Assembly (NCBI GenBank): GCA_903880855.1
Contig: CAIRQX010000090.1
Coordinates: 1-45,136, forward strand
Length of the DNA stretch: 45,136 bases
Direction: 5' to 3'
Source of the DNA: an uncultured Burkholderiales bacterium
GTDB taxonomy: Bacteria > Pseudomonadota > Gammaproteobacteria > Burkholderiales > Burkholderiaceae_C
Of this stretch, positions 26,750-35,679 are shown in pieces. Within the stretch, counting starts at the first letter, position 1, and each line of letters begins with the position of its first letter. The notes beneath the pieces are model-generated. The model saw only the letters and a program-made list of their open reading frames with translations. It was not told the origin of the DNA and made no database searches. A program made the position numbers and the translations under genes.

Positions 26750-27511
26750 TCAGGTCAATGCAACAGGTGCCAAAACTTTCAGCCACTTTGTCGCAGGTAG
26801 AGGCCATCGTGTTTGAATCGATTGTGCTTGTGATAGCAATGCTTCACGATCGATTTTTCGCGCTGTGCGCAACGCCATCAAAATAGTGTTGCCCTCTTTG
26901 GTGGGTCTAAACGCCCACAAGGCATCTTTACCAAACGCATTCGCAATTTTTTGCACACTACTCTCGAAGCTTGAACTGCGTCCAAATAAATTGACCGTCA
27001 TGCATCCGTTGTCTGTCAGCAACTGCCTGCAATCCGCATAAAACGCTTCGCTGTCTAAAACTGGACACGCTGCATCTTGGTCATACAAGTCCACTTGCAA
27101 GGCATCTATTTTTCCGCGCCAGTGGTCATGGCTTGCTACTTCAGCAGCATCACCCAACACCACATTCAATTTGGATGAGTCTTCGGGCAGCTTGAACCAC
27201 AACCTGCATGCGGCAATGACTTGAGGGTTCAACTCAATCGCCGTGGTCTGCATACGCAAATGTTTGTGACAAAACTTCGTCAAAGACGCTGCACCAAGTC
27301 CGAGTTGCATGGCATGCAAACTGCCCACCTTGTCGAGATTCGCAAACAACAACCAACCCATCATGCGTTGCACGTATTCCAGATGGATCTCAAACGGCTT
27401 GTTGATCTTCATCGAACCTTGCACCCAAGGCGTGCCTAAGTGCAGATAGCGCACATCACCGTAGTCTGAGAAGTTGACTTCTGGCAAATTATTTTTACGT
27501 TGCGTTGCCAT
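26750..27511 (-). CDS. Spermidine-synthase-fold methyltransferase-like protein
   Basis: A 253-residue cytoplasmic protein of the SAM-binding Rossmann fold shared by spermidine synthases and methyltransferases. It starts at the ATG at 27509-27511 (MATQRKNNLPEVNFSDYG), two bases after recJ's stop, so it is translationally coupled to recJ. A longer frame to 27565 lies inside recJ. Motif I is the segment LHAMQLGLGAASLTKF, then AIELNPQVIAACRLWFKLP and the acidic LQVDLYDQDAACPVLD. It lacks the full polyamine-synthase active site as far as I can see, so the activity is unassigned. Linkage to recJ and the RpfE-like gene is its main clue. Confidence 0.8.
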   Translation of the reverse strand: MATQRKNNLPEVNFSDYGDVRYLHLGTPWVQGSMKINKPFEIHLEYVQRMMGWLLFANLDKVGSLHAMQLGLGAASLTKFCHKHLRMQTTAIELNPQVIAACRLWFKLPEDSSKLNVVLGDAAEVASHDHWRGKIDALQVDLYDQDAACPVLDSEAFYADCRQLLTDNGCMTVNLFGRSSSFESSVQKIANAFGKDALWAFRPTKEGNTILMALRTARKIDREALLSQAQSIQTRWPLPATKWLKVLAPVALT

Positions 27512-27513
27512 TG

Positions 27514-29223
27514 CTAATCTGCCATACCTTCCACCACAAAGCGCACGCGCTTGGTGCCTTGCCATGCGTCAGTCTCAATGCGGTAAGCCAAATGCGCCAG
27601 CGGCGGCAAAGGTTCTACACGTCCGAACCATATGCCGTCGACGGGTTGCCCATGGTGGCGTAACTTCAAAGACAAATGTTTATCGGCGACCAAACGTTGG
27701 CCCAAGACTTCGATGTTTTCACTAAAAGTCGGTGCCGCAAAACCTTGCCCCCACACTTCTTGCGCCAGAACGTCTGCCATATCGGGACGTCGAAACTCAG
27801 GCGGTAATGGGCCATCGGTTTGCAAACGGCGTTGCAAGGTGGCGTCATCCAACCACTCTTGTGCAACTTGTTGCAAGGCTTCTTCAAAAAGCCCCAGTTG
27901 CTCCTCTTCTATCGTGCAACCTGCTGCCATGGCGTGACCACCAAAGCGCAATAACACGCCGGGGTGACGCTTAACAACCAAATCTAGGGCGTCTCGCAAA
28001 TGAAAACCGGGGATTGATCGACCTGAACCTTTGAGTTCATGCGATTTACCACTGGCTTGGCTAGGCGCAAAAACAAAAGTAGGACGGTGGTGCAAATCTT
28101 TCAACTTGGCCGCCACGATACCCACCACGCCTTCATGAAACTCTGGGTCAAAGACGCACAAGGCGGGTGGGGGTAATTCATCAGGGTCTAGCATGTCTTG
28201 CGCAATGGCCAAGGCTTGGTCACGCATGTCGCCCTCGATCACGCGACGTTCTCGATTGATGCGGTCTAAGGCGGTTGCCAATTCAGTGGCACGCGCTAGG
28301 TCGTCCGTGCAAAGGCACTCAATCCCCAAAGTCATATCCGCTAAACGCCCTGCAGCGTTGATACGTGGCCCCAATGCAAAACCAAAATCTTGTGCCGTGC
28401 ACTGTGCGGTTGCACGACCTGCTGCTACAAACAAAGCCGACATACCAGCAGGCATAGTGCCTTTGCGAATACGGGCTAATCCTTGTGCGACCAAGCGGCG
28501 GTTATTGGCGTCGAGTTTGACAACATCGGCCACCGTACCCAATGCCACCAAAGGCAAGAGGCTGTCGAGCTTGGGTTGCGATTGCGCGTCCCACACACCG
28601 CGCGTGCGCTGCAGTGCACGCAACGCTAGCAATACATAAAACATCACACCCACGCCCGCTAAGGCTTTGCTCTCGAACAAACAACCTGGTTGGTTGGGAT
28701 TGACGATGGCATCAGCATCCGGCAACACAGCGACTGGCAAATGGTGGTCTGTCACCAAGACTTGTAAGCCCAGTGCTTTGGCAGTTGCTACACCCTCTAC
28801 GCTGGCAATGCCGTTATCCACCGTGATCAAGACATCAGCGCCACTGGCTTTGACGCGCTCAGCAATCGGGGGCGTTAAACCATAGCCGTCGACCACGCGG
28901 TCAGGCACGATGTAAGACACCTGTTGCGCACCCAACATACGCAAACCTCTTAGCGCCACTGCGCATGCAGTGGCACCGTCGCAGTCGTAATCAGCAACGA
29001 TACAAAGTTTTTTGTTGTCTGCAATTGCGTCTGCCAGTAACTCTGCGGCCTGTGCGATTCCTTTCAAACCGCTGGGGGGAAGTAGTTGCGCGAGTGATGT
29101 ATCGAGTTGATGTGCTTCATGGATACCACGAGCCGCATACAAACGCGCCAACAACGGATGCACCCCCGCTTGCTCCAAAGCCCAAATACTGCGAGGTGCC
29201 ACCTCGCGCGAAATAAATTGCAT
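27514..29223 (-). CDS. recJ: Single-stranded-DNA-specific exonuclease RecJ
   Basis: A 569-residue 5'-3' exonuclease of the DHH family, acting in recombinational and mismatch repair. Motifs include VADYDCDGATACAVALRG, TVDNGIASVEG and LVTDHHLPV (the DHH motif), each supplying metal ligands. The C-terminal DHHA1-type segment is RFGGHAMAAGCTIEEE. Length matches E. coli RecJ (577). The ATG at 29221-29223 overlaps the stop of the upstream gene by one base (TGATG), giving MQFISREVAPRSIWALEQAG. The frame extends to 29361, but that part lies within the neighbour and is not family-like. Confidence 0.97.
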   Translation of the reverse strand: MQFISREVAPRSIWALEQAGVHPLLARLYAARGIHEAHQLDTSLAQLLPPSGLKGIAQAAELLADAIADNKKLCIVADYDCDGATACAVALRGLRMLGAQQVSYIVPDRVVDGYGLTPPIAERVKASGADVLITVDNGIASVEGVATAKALGLQVLVTDHHLPVAVLPDADAIVNPNQPGCLFESKALAGVGVMFYVLLALRALQRTRGVWDAQSQPKLDSLLPLVALGTVADVVKLDANNRRLVAQGLARIRKGTMPAGMSALFVAAGRATAQCTAQDFGFALGPRINAAGRLADMTLGIECLCTDDLARATELATALDRINRERRVIEGDMRDQALAIAQDMLDPDELPPPALCVFDPEFHEGVVGIVAAKLKDLHHRPTFVFAPSQASGKSHELKGSGRSIPGFHLRDALDLVVKRHPGVLLRFGGHAMAAGCTIEEEQLGLFEEALQQVAQEWLDDATLQRRLQTDGPLPPEFRRPDMADVLAQEVWGQGFAAPTFSENIEVLGQRLVADKHLSLKLRHHGQPVDGIWFGRVEPLPPLAHLAYRIETDAWQGTKRVRFVVEGMAD

Positions 29224-30344
29224 CACATGTCCTCGGATCTGGGTGGAACTACTAAGCGTTCGTGCAATGCAGTTGCGCCAAATCGCTTTGCAATGCTTTT
29301 TAAGAGAGCATTGGATTGCCAAAGGTCTTGCCAACCTACGATAGCTAGCACCCTGCTCCAAGCGGAAGCAGGCAGTGTTTCATAAACATGTCGCTCATAT
29401 TCACCGCACAACACCACCTGCATGGTTTCGCCTTGTTGGACGCGTTTTAATAAATCAGCAAAAAGAGTTTGGTCTAACAAGGTCCAAGCTTGCATCCATC
29501 CTTGCCAGTCTTGTTGCAAAGAAGCGTTGCGCAAATCTGAAACGACCTTTAGCTGCGCTTGATTGAATGGTTGCAGCAATGAAGGCTGTGACAAGTTCGT
29601 TGGATTTTCTTTCGCAAGACTAATTTTCGTATGTGTACTAGTTTCCGTATTAATTGGCAACGCGCCAGCGCCATGCCACCACAAAGAGTTGATGGCGAGC
29701 CCGCGATGCGCATTGACATCATGGGTATAGAGCAACATTTGCATTTCATTTTGTAAACGTCGCAGCAAAGTGGCCGAACCCGTCGGCGTTGCACCGCCCA
29801 CTAACCATGGATCAATGTTGCGACCAATCACCCGATCGAGCGAGGCGGTTGGCAAATTGGCAAATACATCGGACTGGGCTAACCACTGACCCGTCGCGTA
29901 TGGGTAGAGCGCAATACCGTCTTGCGCGAAAAAACCTTGCATCGCTTCAAAAAGCTGTATGTCTGTATTCGAGTCGATCTGCAAATGCGCTGGGTCACCC
30001 ATAGTGACTTGGCCATTGCTGACATGCCAATTGCACAGCGTGACAAAAGCCCAAGCAGATGTGTCGGCGCTTAAATGTTGTTCAGCTGCTGCATTTGCGG
30101 CCCATGGAACACAGCCGTCTGGAAAATCCCAGCCCAAAGCTTTGGCCTGCGCCACCTCATGAGGAATTGACAAACTGGTAGGTAATGGCCCGTGAGGCGC
30201 TTCATAGATCACCGATGTGCGGTGCATGTCACGTAGCCACTGACGAATATTAGGCAAGGCATCGTTCGCTAGCCAGTTAGCTGGTGCGCGATGGCCAGAC
30301 CACAACGCATAAGGAACCACCCACGTGGGTAAATCAAAAGACAT
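29223..30344 (-). CDS. RpfE-like protein of the phosphoglycerate-mutase-related group
   Basis: A 373-residue protein with no signal peptide, starting at the ATG at 30342-30344 (MSFDLPTWVVPYALW). It matches from memory a Burkholderiales family often annotated as phosphoglycerate mutase or RpfE-type regulatory protein, after Xanthomonas rpfE, which also lies next to recJ. Conserved-looking blocks are LDRVIGRNIDPWLVGG and LINS-like LAINSLWWHGAGALP. I see no complete catalytic mutase signature. The function is unknown. It is coupled to recJ through a one-base overlap and is the first gene of a three-gene unit, divergent from lolC (17 bases between starts). Confidence 0.72.
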   Translation of the reverse strand: MSFDLPTWVVPYALWSGHRAPANWLANDALPNIRQWLRDMHRTSVIYEAPHGPLPTSLSIPHEVAQAKALGWDFPDGCVPWAANAAAEQHLSADTSAWAFVTLCNWHVSNGQVTMGDPAHLQIDSNTDIQLFEAMQGFFAQDGIALYPYATGQWLAQSDVFANLPTASLDRVIGRNIDPWLVGGATPTGSATLLRRLQNEMQMLLYTHDVNAHRGLAINSLWWHGAGALPINTETSTHTKISLAKENPTNLSQPSLLQPFNQAQLKVVSDLRNASLQQDWQGWMQAWTLLDQTLFADLLKRVQQGETMQVVLCGEYERHVYETLPASAWSRVLAIVGWQDLWQSNALLKSIAKRFGATALHERLVVPPRSEDM

Positions 30345-30361
30345 AGCCTCGATTGTCCTTG

Positions 30362-31651
30362 ATGACACAATCACCCCCTGTGAAAAACCGCTCTTCCTCT
30401 CTTCCCTATGAATTACTGATCGGCTGGCGCTACACGCGTGCGGGCCGCAGTGCTGGGCGCAACGGGTTTATTTCGTTTATTTCTGGCGTGTCGATGTTGG
30501 GCATTGCTTTGGGCGTTGCCGCTTTGATCATCGTGTTGAGCGTGATGAATGGTTTTCAAAAAGAAGTGCGCGACCGCATGCTTGCCGTTGTGTCGCACAT
30601 CGAACTGACGACGCCTACTGGCGAAGGTTTTCCAGATGTTGACGTTGTTTTAAAGAAAGTTCGCCAACACCCAGAGGTAGTAGCCGCCGCGCCTTTTGTG
30701 GCGCAACAGGCTTTGTTAGCGCGTGGAGAAGATATGCGCGGTGCATTGGTGCGCGGCATAGAGCCCGAGCTCGAAGCCAAGGTGAGCGACTTCACTTTGC
30801 AGCTTCCACCGAAAGCCATGGCTTCTTTGCAAGCTGGCAGTTTCAATGTGGTGTTGGGTGGGGAACTTGCACTTGCCATGGGTGTGCAAGTGGGCGACCG
30901 CATCACACTCATTTCACCTGGCGGTCAAGTAACGCCTGCTGGGGTTTTGCCACGTTTAAAGCAGCTCACGGTGTCTGGCATTTTCGATTCTGGCCATTAC
31001 GAATACGACGCTACCTTAGCGCTCTTGCATGTAGAGGACGCACAACGTATTTTTCGGGTCGAGGGCCCAAGCGGCATTCGACTCAAGATTCAGCACATCA
31101 ACGATGCGCGCTCGGTGGCTTACGAACTCTCAGCCCTATTGGGTGGCGAAGTGATCGTGCGCGATTGGACGCGTCAAAACCGCACATGGTTTGCTGCTGT
31201 GCAAGTCGAAAAACGCATGATGTTCATCATCCTCACCCTGATCGTGGCGGTGGCCGCTTTTAACTTGGTGACAACCTTGGTGATGACCGTGACCGACAAA
31301 CGCGCTGACATTGCGATTCTGCGCACGTTAGGCGCCAGCCCATCGAGCATCTTGGCGATTTTTGTGGTGCAAGGTGCGACGGTGGGAGTGATGGGCACTT
31401 TGGGTGGACTGCTACTGGGTCTTGGCGTGGCATTCAACATCGACGTCATCGTTCCTGCGATCGAGCAATTGCTGGGTGCGAGTTTTCTGCCACGCGATAT
31501 TTATTTGATCAGCCGTATGCCGAGCGACCCGCAGTCTGCCGACATATGGCCCGTGGCTTTGATATCGTTGGCTTTGGCGTTTGTGGCGACAATTTACCCC
31601 AGTTGGCGCGCCAGCCGTATCCAACCTGCACAGGCTTTGCGCTATGAATAA
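30362..31651 (+). CDS. lolC: Lipoprotein-releasing ABC transporter permease (LolC/E type)
   Basis: A 429-residue inner-membrane protein that, with LolD, extracts lipoproteins from the inner membrane for transfer to LolA. The start is the ATG at 30362 (MTQSPPVKNRSSSLPYELLIGWRYTRA); a TTG at 30353 would add only three residues. The first membrane segment carries FISGVSMLGIALGVAALIIVLSVMNGF. A large periplasmic domain follows, then three C-terminal segments including VAAFNLVTTLVMTVTDKRADIAILRTLGA. Only one permease gene is present here, so it probably forms a homodimer with LolD, as in many beta-proteobacteria. lolD overlaps its end by eight bases. Confidence 0.95.
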   Translation: MTQSPPVKNRSSSLPYELLIGWRYTRAGRSAGRNGFISFISGVSMLGIALGVAALIIVLSVMNGFQKEVRDRMLAVVSHIELTTPTGEGFPDVDVVLKKVRQHPEVVAAAPFVAQQALLARGEDMRGALVRGIEPELEAKVSDFTLQLPPKAMASLQAGSFNVVLGGELALAMGVQVGDRITLISPGGQVTPAGVLPRLKQLTVSGIFDSGHYEYDATLALLHVEDAQRIFRVEGPSGIRLKIQHINDARSVAYELSALLGGEVIVRDWTRQNRTWFAAVQVEKRMMFIILTLIVAVAAFNLVTTLVMTVTDKRADIAILRTLGASPSSILAIFVVQGATVGVMGTLGGLLLGLGVAFNIDVIVPAIEQLLGASFLPRDIYLISRMPSDPQSADIWPVALISLALAFVATIYPSWRASRIQPAQALRYE

Positions 31652-32351
31652 GCCCTCCAGTTTTGACAATATAAACAAGCCAACCGTTCTAGAAGCGCAA
31701 CACATCAGCCGACGGTTCAGCGAAGGGGCCTTGGACGTCTCCGTCTTGCAAGATGTCAACCTTTCGGTGGCCGCTGGCGAAACGCTGGCCATCGTTGGCG
31801 CCTCGGGTTCTGGCAAAAGCACTTTGTTGCATATCTTGGGAGGTTTGGATTTACCCACTTCAGGCTCTGTGAACCTGTTAGGCCAAACATTGGGCGGACT
31901 GAGCGCTAGCGAATTAGGCGATTTACGTAATCAACACTTGGGCTTTGTGTATCAGTTCCACCACCTCTTGCCAGAGTTCAGCGCGATCGACAACGTCGCT
32001 ATGCCATTGTGGATCCGCCGTATGGACCGCAGTGCGGCTAACGCGCAAGCTGAAGCACTATTGGAATCTGTCGGCCTTGGCCCACGCATGCAACACCGAC
32101 CTGCGGAGTTGTCTGGCGGCGAACGCCAGCGTGTGGCGATTGCCCGTGCTTTGGTGACACGCCCTGCTTGTTTGTTAGCAGATGAGCCTACAGGCAATTT
32201 GGACCGTAATACTGCGGACCTTGTGTTTTCCATGATGCTCGACTTAGCCCATTCACAAGGCACAGCCTTTGTCGTTGTCACGCACGACACCCAACTCGCG
32301 AGCCGTTGTAACAGACAACTGCATTTGGTAGCAGGCAGTTTGCAAGACTAA
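31644..32351 (+). CDS. lolD: Lipoprotein-releasing ABC transporter ATPase LolD
   Basis: A 235-residue ABC ATPase that powers LolC. It has Walker A GASGSGKST, the Q-loop region VYQFHHLLPEFSAIDNVAMP, the signature LSGGERQRVAIARAL, Walker B CLLADEPTGNLD and the switch His in VVTHD. The start is the ATG at 31644 (MNKPSSFDN), overlapping the last eight bases of lolC. A longer frame from 31581 lies wholly inside lolC and is not family-like. tatD follows four bases later, so the operon continues. Confidence 0.96.
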   Translation: MNKPSSFDNINKPTVLEAQHISRRFSEGALDVSVLQDVNLSVAAGETLAIVGASGSGKSTLLHILGGLDLPTSGSVNLLGQTLGGLSASELGDLRNQHLGFVYQFHHLLPEFSAIDNVAMPLWIRRMDRSAANAQAEALLESVGLGPRMQHRPAELSGGERQRVAIARALVTRPACLLADEPTGNLDRNTADLVFSMMLDLAHSQGTAFVVVTHDTQLASRCNRQLHLVAGSLQD

Positions 32352-32355
32352 GGCC

Positions 32356-33186
32356 ATGCCTTGGATAGACACCCACTGCCATCTAGACGCCGCAGAATTT
32401 GACGCTGACTGCGATGTGGTGCGCCAAAACGCCAAGACGTTGGGCGTAGAAAAATGCGTCATCCCCGCCGTCATGGCGTCCCACTTTGACGAAGTGCGGT
32501 TGTTAGCCCACCGCCATGCAGACGCCTACGCTTTGGGCATCCATCCGCTGTACACACCGCACGCCAAAGACACTGACCTCGCCACCTTGGACACGCATCT
32601 GCATGCGCATCGCGAAGACCCACGATTGGTCGCGGTAGGCGAAATTGGTTTGGATGGTTTTGTACCTGAGATCAACACACCCGAGGCCTTTGCCAAGCAA
32701 ACCCATTTTTTTGAAGCGCAACTGCAACTTGCACAACGCCACCAACTGCCCGTCATCTTGCACGTGCGGCGCAGCGCAGACGGATTGCTCAAAGGGCTTC
32801 GTCAATTTCCAGTGGCGGGTGGCATCGCCCATGCTTTCAATGGCAGCTTGCAACAAGCCAAAATGTTTATCGAGATGGGATTCAAACTCGGTTTTGGTGG
32901 CGCCATGACCTATGACCGCGCGACCAAGCTACGTGCGCTAGCCATTGAATTGCCGTTATCGGCCTTGGTACTTGAGACAGATGCGCCAGACATCCCGCCC
33001 CACTGGATGTACACCACTGCCGAAGACCGAGAAAAAGGTAAGGCGCAAGGCAGAAACAGCCCAGCCGAGTTACCACGTATTGCCTCCGTTTTGGCTGAAC
33101 TACGAGGCATATCTTTGGAGGAGCTCGCAGCAGCCACCTCGGCCAATGCACGCCAAGCCCTACCCCGCCTACAATCGACAGTGTGA
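32356..33186 (+). CDS. tatD: TatD-family metal-dependent hydrolase (DNase)
   Basis: A 276-residue TIM-barrel metal hydrolase of the TatD family, thought to act as a DNase or 3'-5' exonuclease. The first metal site is DTHCHLDAAEF (His7, His9). Further blocks are LGIHPLYTPHA, VGEIGLDGF with the bridging Glu, VILHVRRS and HAFNGSLQQA. LVLETDAPDIPP carries the catalytic Asp. The gene lies four bases after lolD, and the PHP-domain gene overlaps its end by four bases. Confidence 0.92.
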   Translation: MPWIDTHCHLDAAEFDADCDVVRQNAKTLGVEKCVIPAVMASHFDEVRLLAHRHADAYALGIHPLYTPHAKDTDLATLDTHLHAHREDPRLVAVGEIGLDGFVPEINTPEAFAKQTHFFEAQLQLAQRHQLPVILHVRRSADGLLKGLRQFPVAGGIAHAFNGSLQQAKMFIEMGFKLGFGGAMTYDRATKLRALAIELPLSALVLETDAPDIPPHWMYTTAEDREKGKAQGRNSPAELPRIASVLAELRGISLEELAAATSANARQALPRLQSTV

Positions 33187-34040
33187 GCACTACTGTCTTA
33201 AACGCCGATCTGCACTGTCACTCTGTGGTGTCAGATGGCACCCTCACCCCCGAGGTCTTAGCCACCCGCGCCAAAGCCAACGGCGTCGAACTCTGGGCGC
33301 TGACCGACCACGATGAAATCAGTGGTCAAGCACGCGCGCTTGCCGCCGCTAAAGCACAAGGCATGCAGTACCTCACAGGCACTGAGATCTCTGTCACCTT
33401 TGCCGGTCAAACTGTGCACATCATTGGCTTGGGTTTTGACCATGAAAATGACGGATTACAACAAGGTTTACGTAAAACACGTGGTGGTCGCGGTGAACGC
33501 GCCCAAGAAATGTCGCAAGGATTGGCGCAAGTCGGTATCCACGGTTGCTACGAAGGCGCCTTGAAATATGTCGGCAACCCTGAGCTCATCTCCCGGACCC
33601 ACTTCGCCCGCTATTTGGTGGAGTCAGGCGTTTGTGCAGACACCCATGAGGTTTTTCGCAAGTATTTAACCGATGGCAAGCCAGGCTTCGTGCCACACCG
33701 CTGGGCCTCGCTCAAAGAAGCTGTTCAGTGGATCACCGATGCGCAAGGCATTGCCGTGATCGCCCATCCTGCCCGGTACAACTTCACCCCAAATGAGGAA
33801 TACGCTTTCTTCACCGAATTCAAAAACCACGGCGGGCAAGGCGTGGAGGTGGTGACGGGGAGCCACACCGTGGCCGAATACGTGAAATACGGTGATATGG
33901 CTAAAGAATTTGATCTACTCGCTTCACGTGGCAGCGACTTCCACAGCCCAGAAGAAAGCCGTATTGATCTTGGAACTCTGCCTTGGTTGCCCGGTCAACT
34001 CACCCCCGTGTGGGAAGCCCTGGCCCATCGCATCCAATGA
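33183..34040 (+). CDS. rnm: PHP-domain RNase AM / nucleoside bisphosphate phosphatase (YciV family)
   Basis: A 285-residue PHP-fold metalloenzyme. The metal-binding signatures are ADLHCHSVVSDGTLTPE, ALTDHDEISGQ, TEISVTFAGQTVHIIGLGF, VIAHPARYNF and ASRGSDFHSPEE. In E. coli the homologue Rnm (formerly YciV) trims short RNA and rRNA 5' ends and hydrolyses 3',5'-nucleoside bisphosphates, and it lies next to yciO and the trp region. Here yciO is two genes downstream. The start is a GTG at 33183 overlapping the tatD stop (GTGA), so translation is coupled. The next gene overlaps its stop in the same way. Confidence 0.9.
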   Translation: MSTTVLNADLHCHSVVSDGTLTPEVLATRAKANGVELWALTDHDEISGQARALAAAKAQGMQYLTGTEISVTFAGQTVHIIGLGFDHENDGLQQGLRKTRGGRGERAQEMSQGLAQVGIHGCYEGALKYVGNPELISRTHFARYLVESGVCADTHEVFRKYLTDGKPGFVPHRWASLKEAVQWITDAQGIAVIAHPARYNFTPNEEYAFFTEFKNHGGQGVEVVTGSHTVAEYVKYGDMAKEFDLLASRGSDFHSPEESRIDLGTLPWLPGQLTPVWEALAHRIQ

Positions 34041-34969
34041 CGACTATCTCTAAACACAGGTCCGTAGACGGCTCCCCTCTTTCAGCGCAACAAGCATTGG
34101 CCGGCATGCTCTACGCCGTGATCGCGATGGCGTGTTTTGCGGTACTCGACACCACCAACAAATTTCTTTTAGCCAGCGTCCCCATGTTGATGGTGCTCTG
34201 GTTTCGTTATGCCTTCCAAGCCGTTGCGACCACCGCACTCATGCTGCCTAGCAAAGGCCGAGCAGTGTTTCAGACCCGCGCTTTGAAGCTTCAAATTGCT
34301 CGCGGCTTGCTGCTACTGACATCAAGTTTTTTGGCTTTTGGTAGTTTGATCCGTATGCCTGTCGCCGAATTCAGTGCGATTGCTATGTTGTCGCCACTGA
34401 CTGTCACCATCTTGGCGCGCTTTGTCTTAAAAGAACATGTCTCCAAGCTGCGCTGGGGGTTTGTTTCAGGCGGCATGGTGGGCGCCTTGTTAATCGTTCG
34501 GCCCGGCGGTGGGATGGACGCAAGTCACGCCTGGATTCCTCTGCTGATGGTGCTGTCTTATTCCAGCTTTCAGATTTTGACTAGCCACATGGCCAAAACA
34601 GAATCACCTGAGACCATGCACATCTATACCGGTTGGGTTGGCGCCTTGATTTCCACTGGTTTAGTCCTCAGTGTTTGGACTACTGAACTGACTGGTTTCC
34701 AATGGATGTTGATGGTTCTGATCGGTTGTGCCGGAACATTAGGGCATTACTTGCTGATTGTGGCCTTTGCGCGCGCGCCTGCTTCACGCGTCACGCCTTT
34801 TCTCTACAGCGGTATTGCTTTTGCCACGTTGACCGGATGGGTGGTTTTCTCGCATATCCCCGACCCGATAGCGCTCACAGGCATGTCATTGATTGCCCTG
34901 TGTGGCTTGGGCGCGGGCTGGCTCGGTCAACGCGAGCATGCAAAAAGCGTTCCGCCCTCGCACGATTGA
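34037..34969 (+). CDS. EamA/DMT-superfamily permease
   Basis: A 310-residue inner-membrane protein with about ten hydrophobic segments. The first repeat includes MPVAEFSAIAMLSPLTVTILARFVLKEHV, and the second ends PASRVTPFLYSGIAFATLTGWVVFSHIPDPIALTGMSLIALCGLG. The ATG at 34037 overlaps the rnm stop (ATGA). The frame extends to 33983 only inside rnm. The permease is inserted between rnm and yciO. The substrate is unknown; this is the fourth DMT gene of the window. Confidence 0.9.
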   Translation: MTTISKHRSVDGSPLSAQQALAGMLYAVIAMACFAVLDTTNKFLLASVPMLMVLWFRYAFQAVATTALMLPSKGRAVFQTRALKLQIARGLLLLTSSFLAFGSLIRMPVAEFSAIAMLSPLTVTILARFVLKEHVSKLRWGFVSGGMVGALLIVRPGGGMDASHAWIPLLMVLSYSSFQILTSHMAKTESPETMHIYTGWVGALISTGLVLSVWTTELTGFQWMLMVLIGCAGTLGHYLLIVAFARAPASRVTPFLYSGIAFATLTGWVVFSHIPDPIALTGMSLIALCGLGAGWLGQREHAKSVPPSHD

Positions 34970-34981
34970 GGCGACCCAGCC

Positions 34982-35620
34982 ATGGCCCAGTTTCTGCAGG
35001 TGCACCCTGAGAATCCGCAACCGCGCTTACTCAAACAAGCCGTTGCTTTTTTAGTCAACGGTGGCGTGGTGGCAGTACCAACCGATTCGAGTTACGCCTT
35101 GGTGTGCCATTTAGACGATAAAACAGCCGTAGAAAAAATGCGCCAAATCCGCCAAGTGGACGACAAGCACCACCTCACCCTACTTTGCCGCGATTTGTCT
35201 GAGCTTTCCAACTACGCCAAGGTAGACAACCGCCAATACCGCTTGCTCAAGGCGGCAACGCCTGGCGCCTACACATTCATATTAGAGGCTACTAAAGAAG
35301 TCCCTCGGCGTGTGAGTCATCCGCAACGTAAAACCATAGGTCTGCGGGTACCAGAAAACAAAACCTTGCTCGAGCTTTTGGCGCTGCACGGCGAACCGCT
35401 TCTCGCCACCACATTGATTCCCCCAGGCGAAACCGAACCCATGAACGACGCCCAAGAGATTCGTGAACGCTTTGAGCATCAACTTGCTGCCGTGATTGAC
35501 GCAGGTGCTTGTCCGCTTGAAGCCACCACGGTGGTTGACCTCACCAGCATGGAGGGAGGCGGTGACCCTACCATCATTCGAAAGGGTCGGGGCGCTTTGC
35601 GCACTTTAGGTCTCGAATAG
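34982..35620 (+). CDS. yciO: YciO/YrdC/Sua5-family RNA-binding protein
   Basis: A 212-residue protein of the Sua5/YrdC/YciO superfamily. It has GGVVAVPTDSSYALVCHLDD near the N-terminus, where TsaC proteins bind ATP and bicarbonate, then KKHHLTLL-like DDKHHLTLLCRDLSELSNYA and GLRVPENKTLLELL, and DLTSMEGGGDPTIIRKGRG at the end. It is closer to YciO than to TsaC in the KHHLTLLC block. YciO is conserved but of uncertain function; activity resembling TsaC has been discussed for the superfamily. It lies 12 bases after the DMT gene and is likely the end of the lol-to-yciO transcript. Confidence 0.93.
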   Translation: MAQFLQVHPENPQPRLLKQAVAFLVNGGVVAVPTDSSYALVCHLDDKTAVEKMRQIRQVDDKHHLTLLCRDLSELSNYAKVDNRQYRLLKAATPGAYTFILEATKEVPRRVSHPQRKTIGLRVPENKTLLELLALHGEPLLATTLIPPGETEPMNDAQEIRERFEHQLAAVIDAGACPLEATTVVDLTSMEGGGDPTIIRKGRGALRTLGLE

Positions 35621-35679
35621 GCAAATTACTAACGACGCAATGCGACAATTCTGTCAATCCATTTCACAAAGTTAAACCC

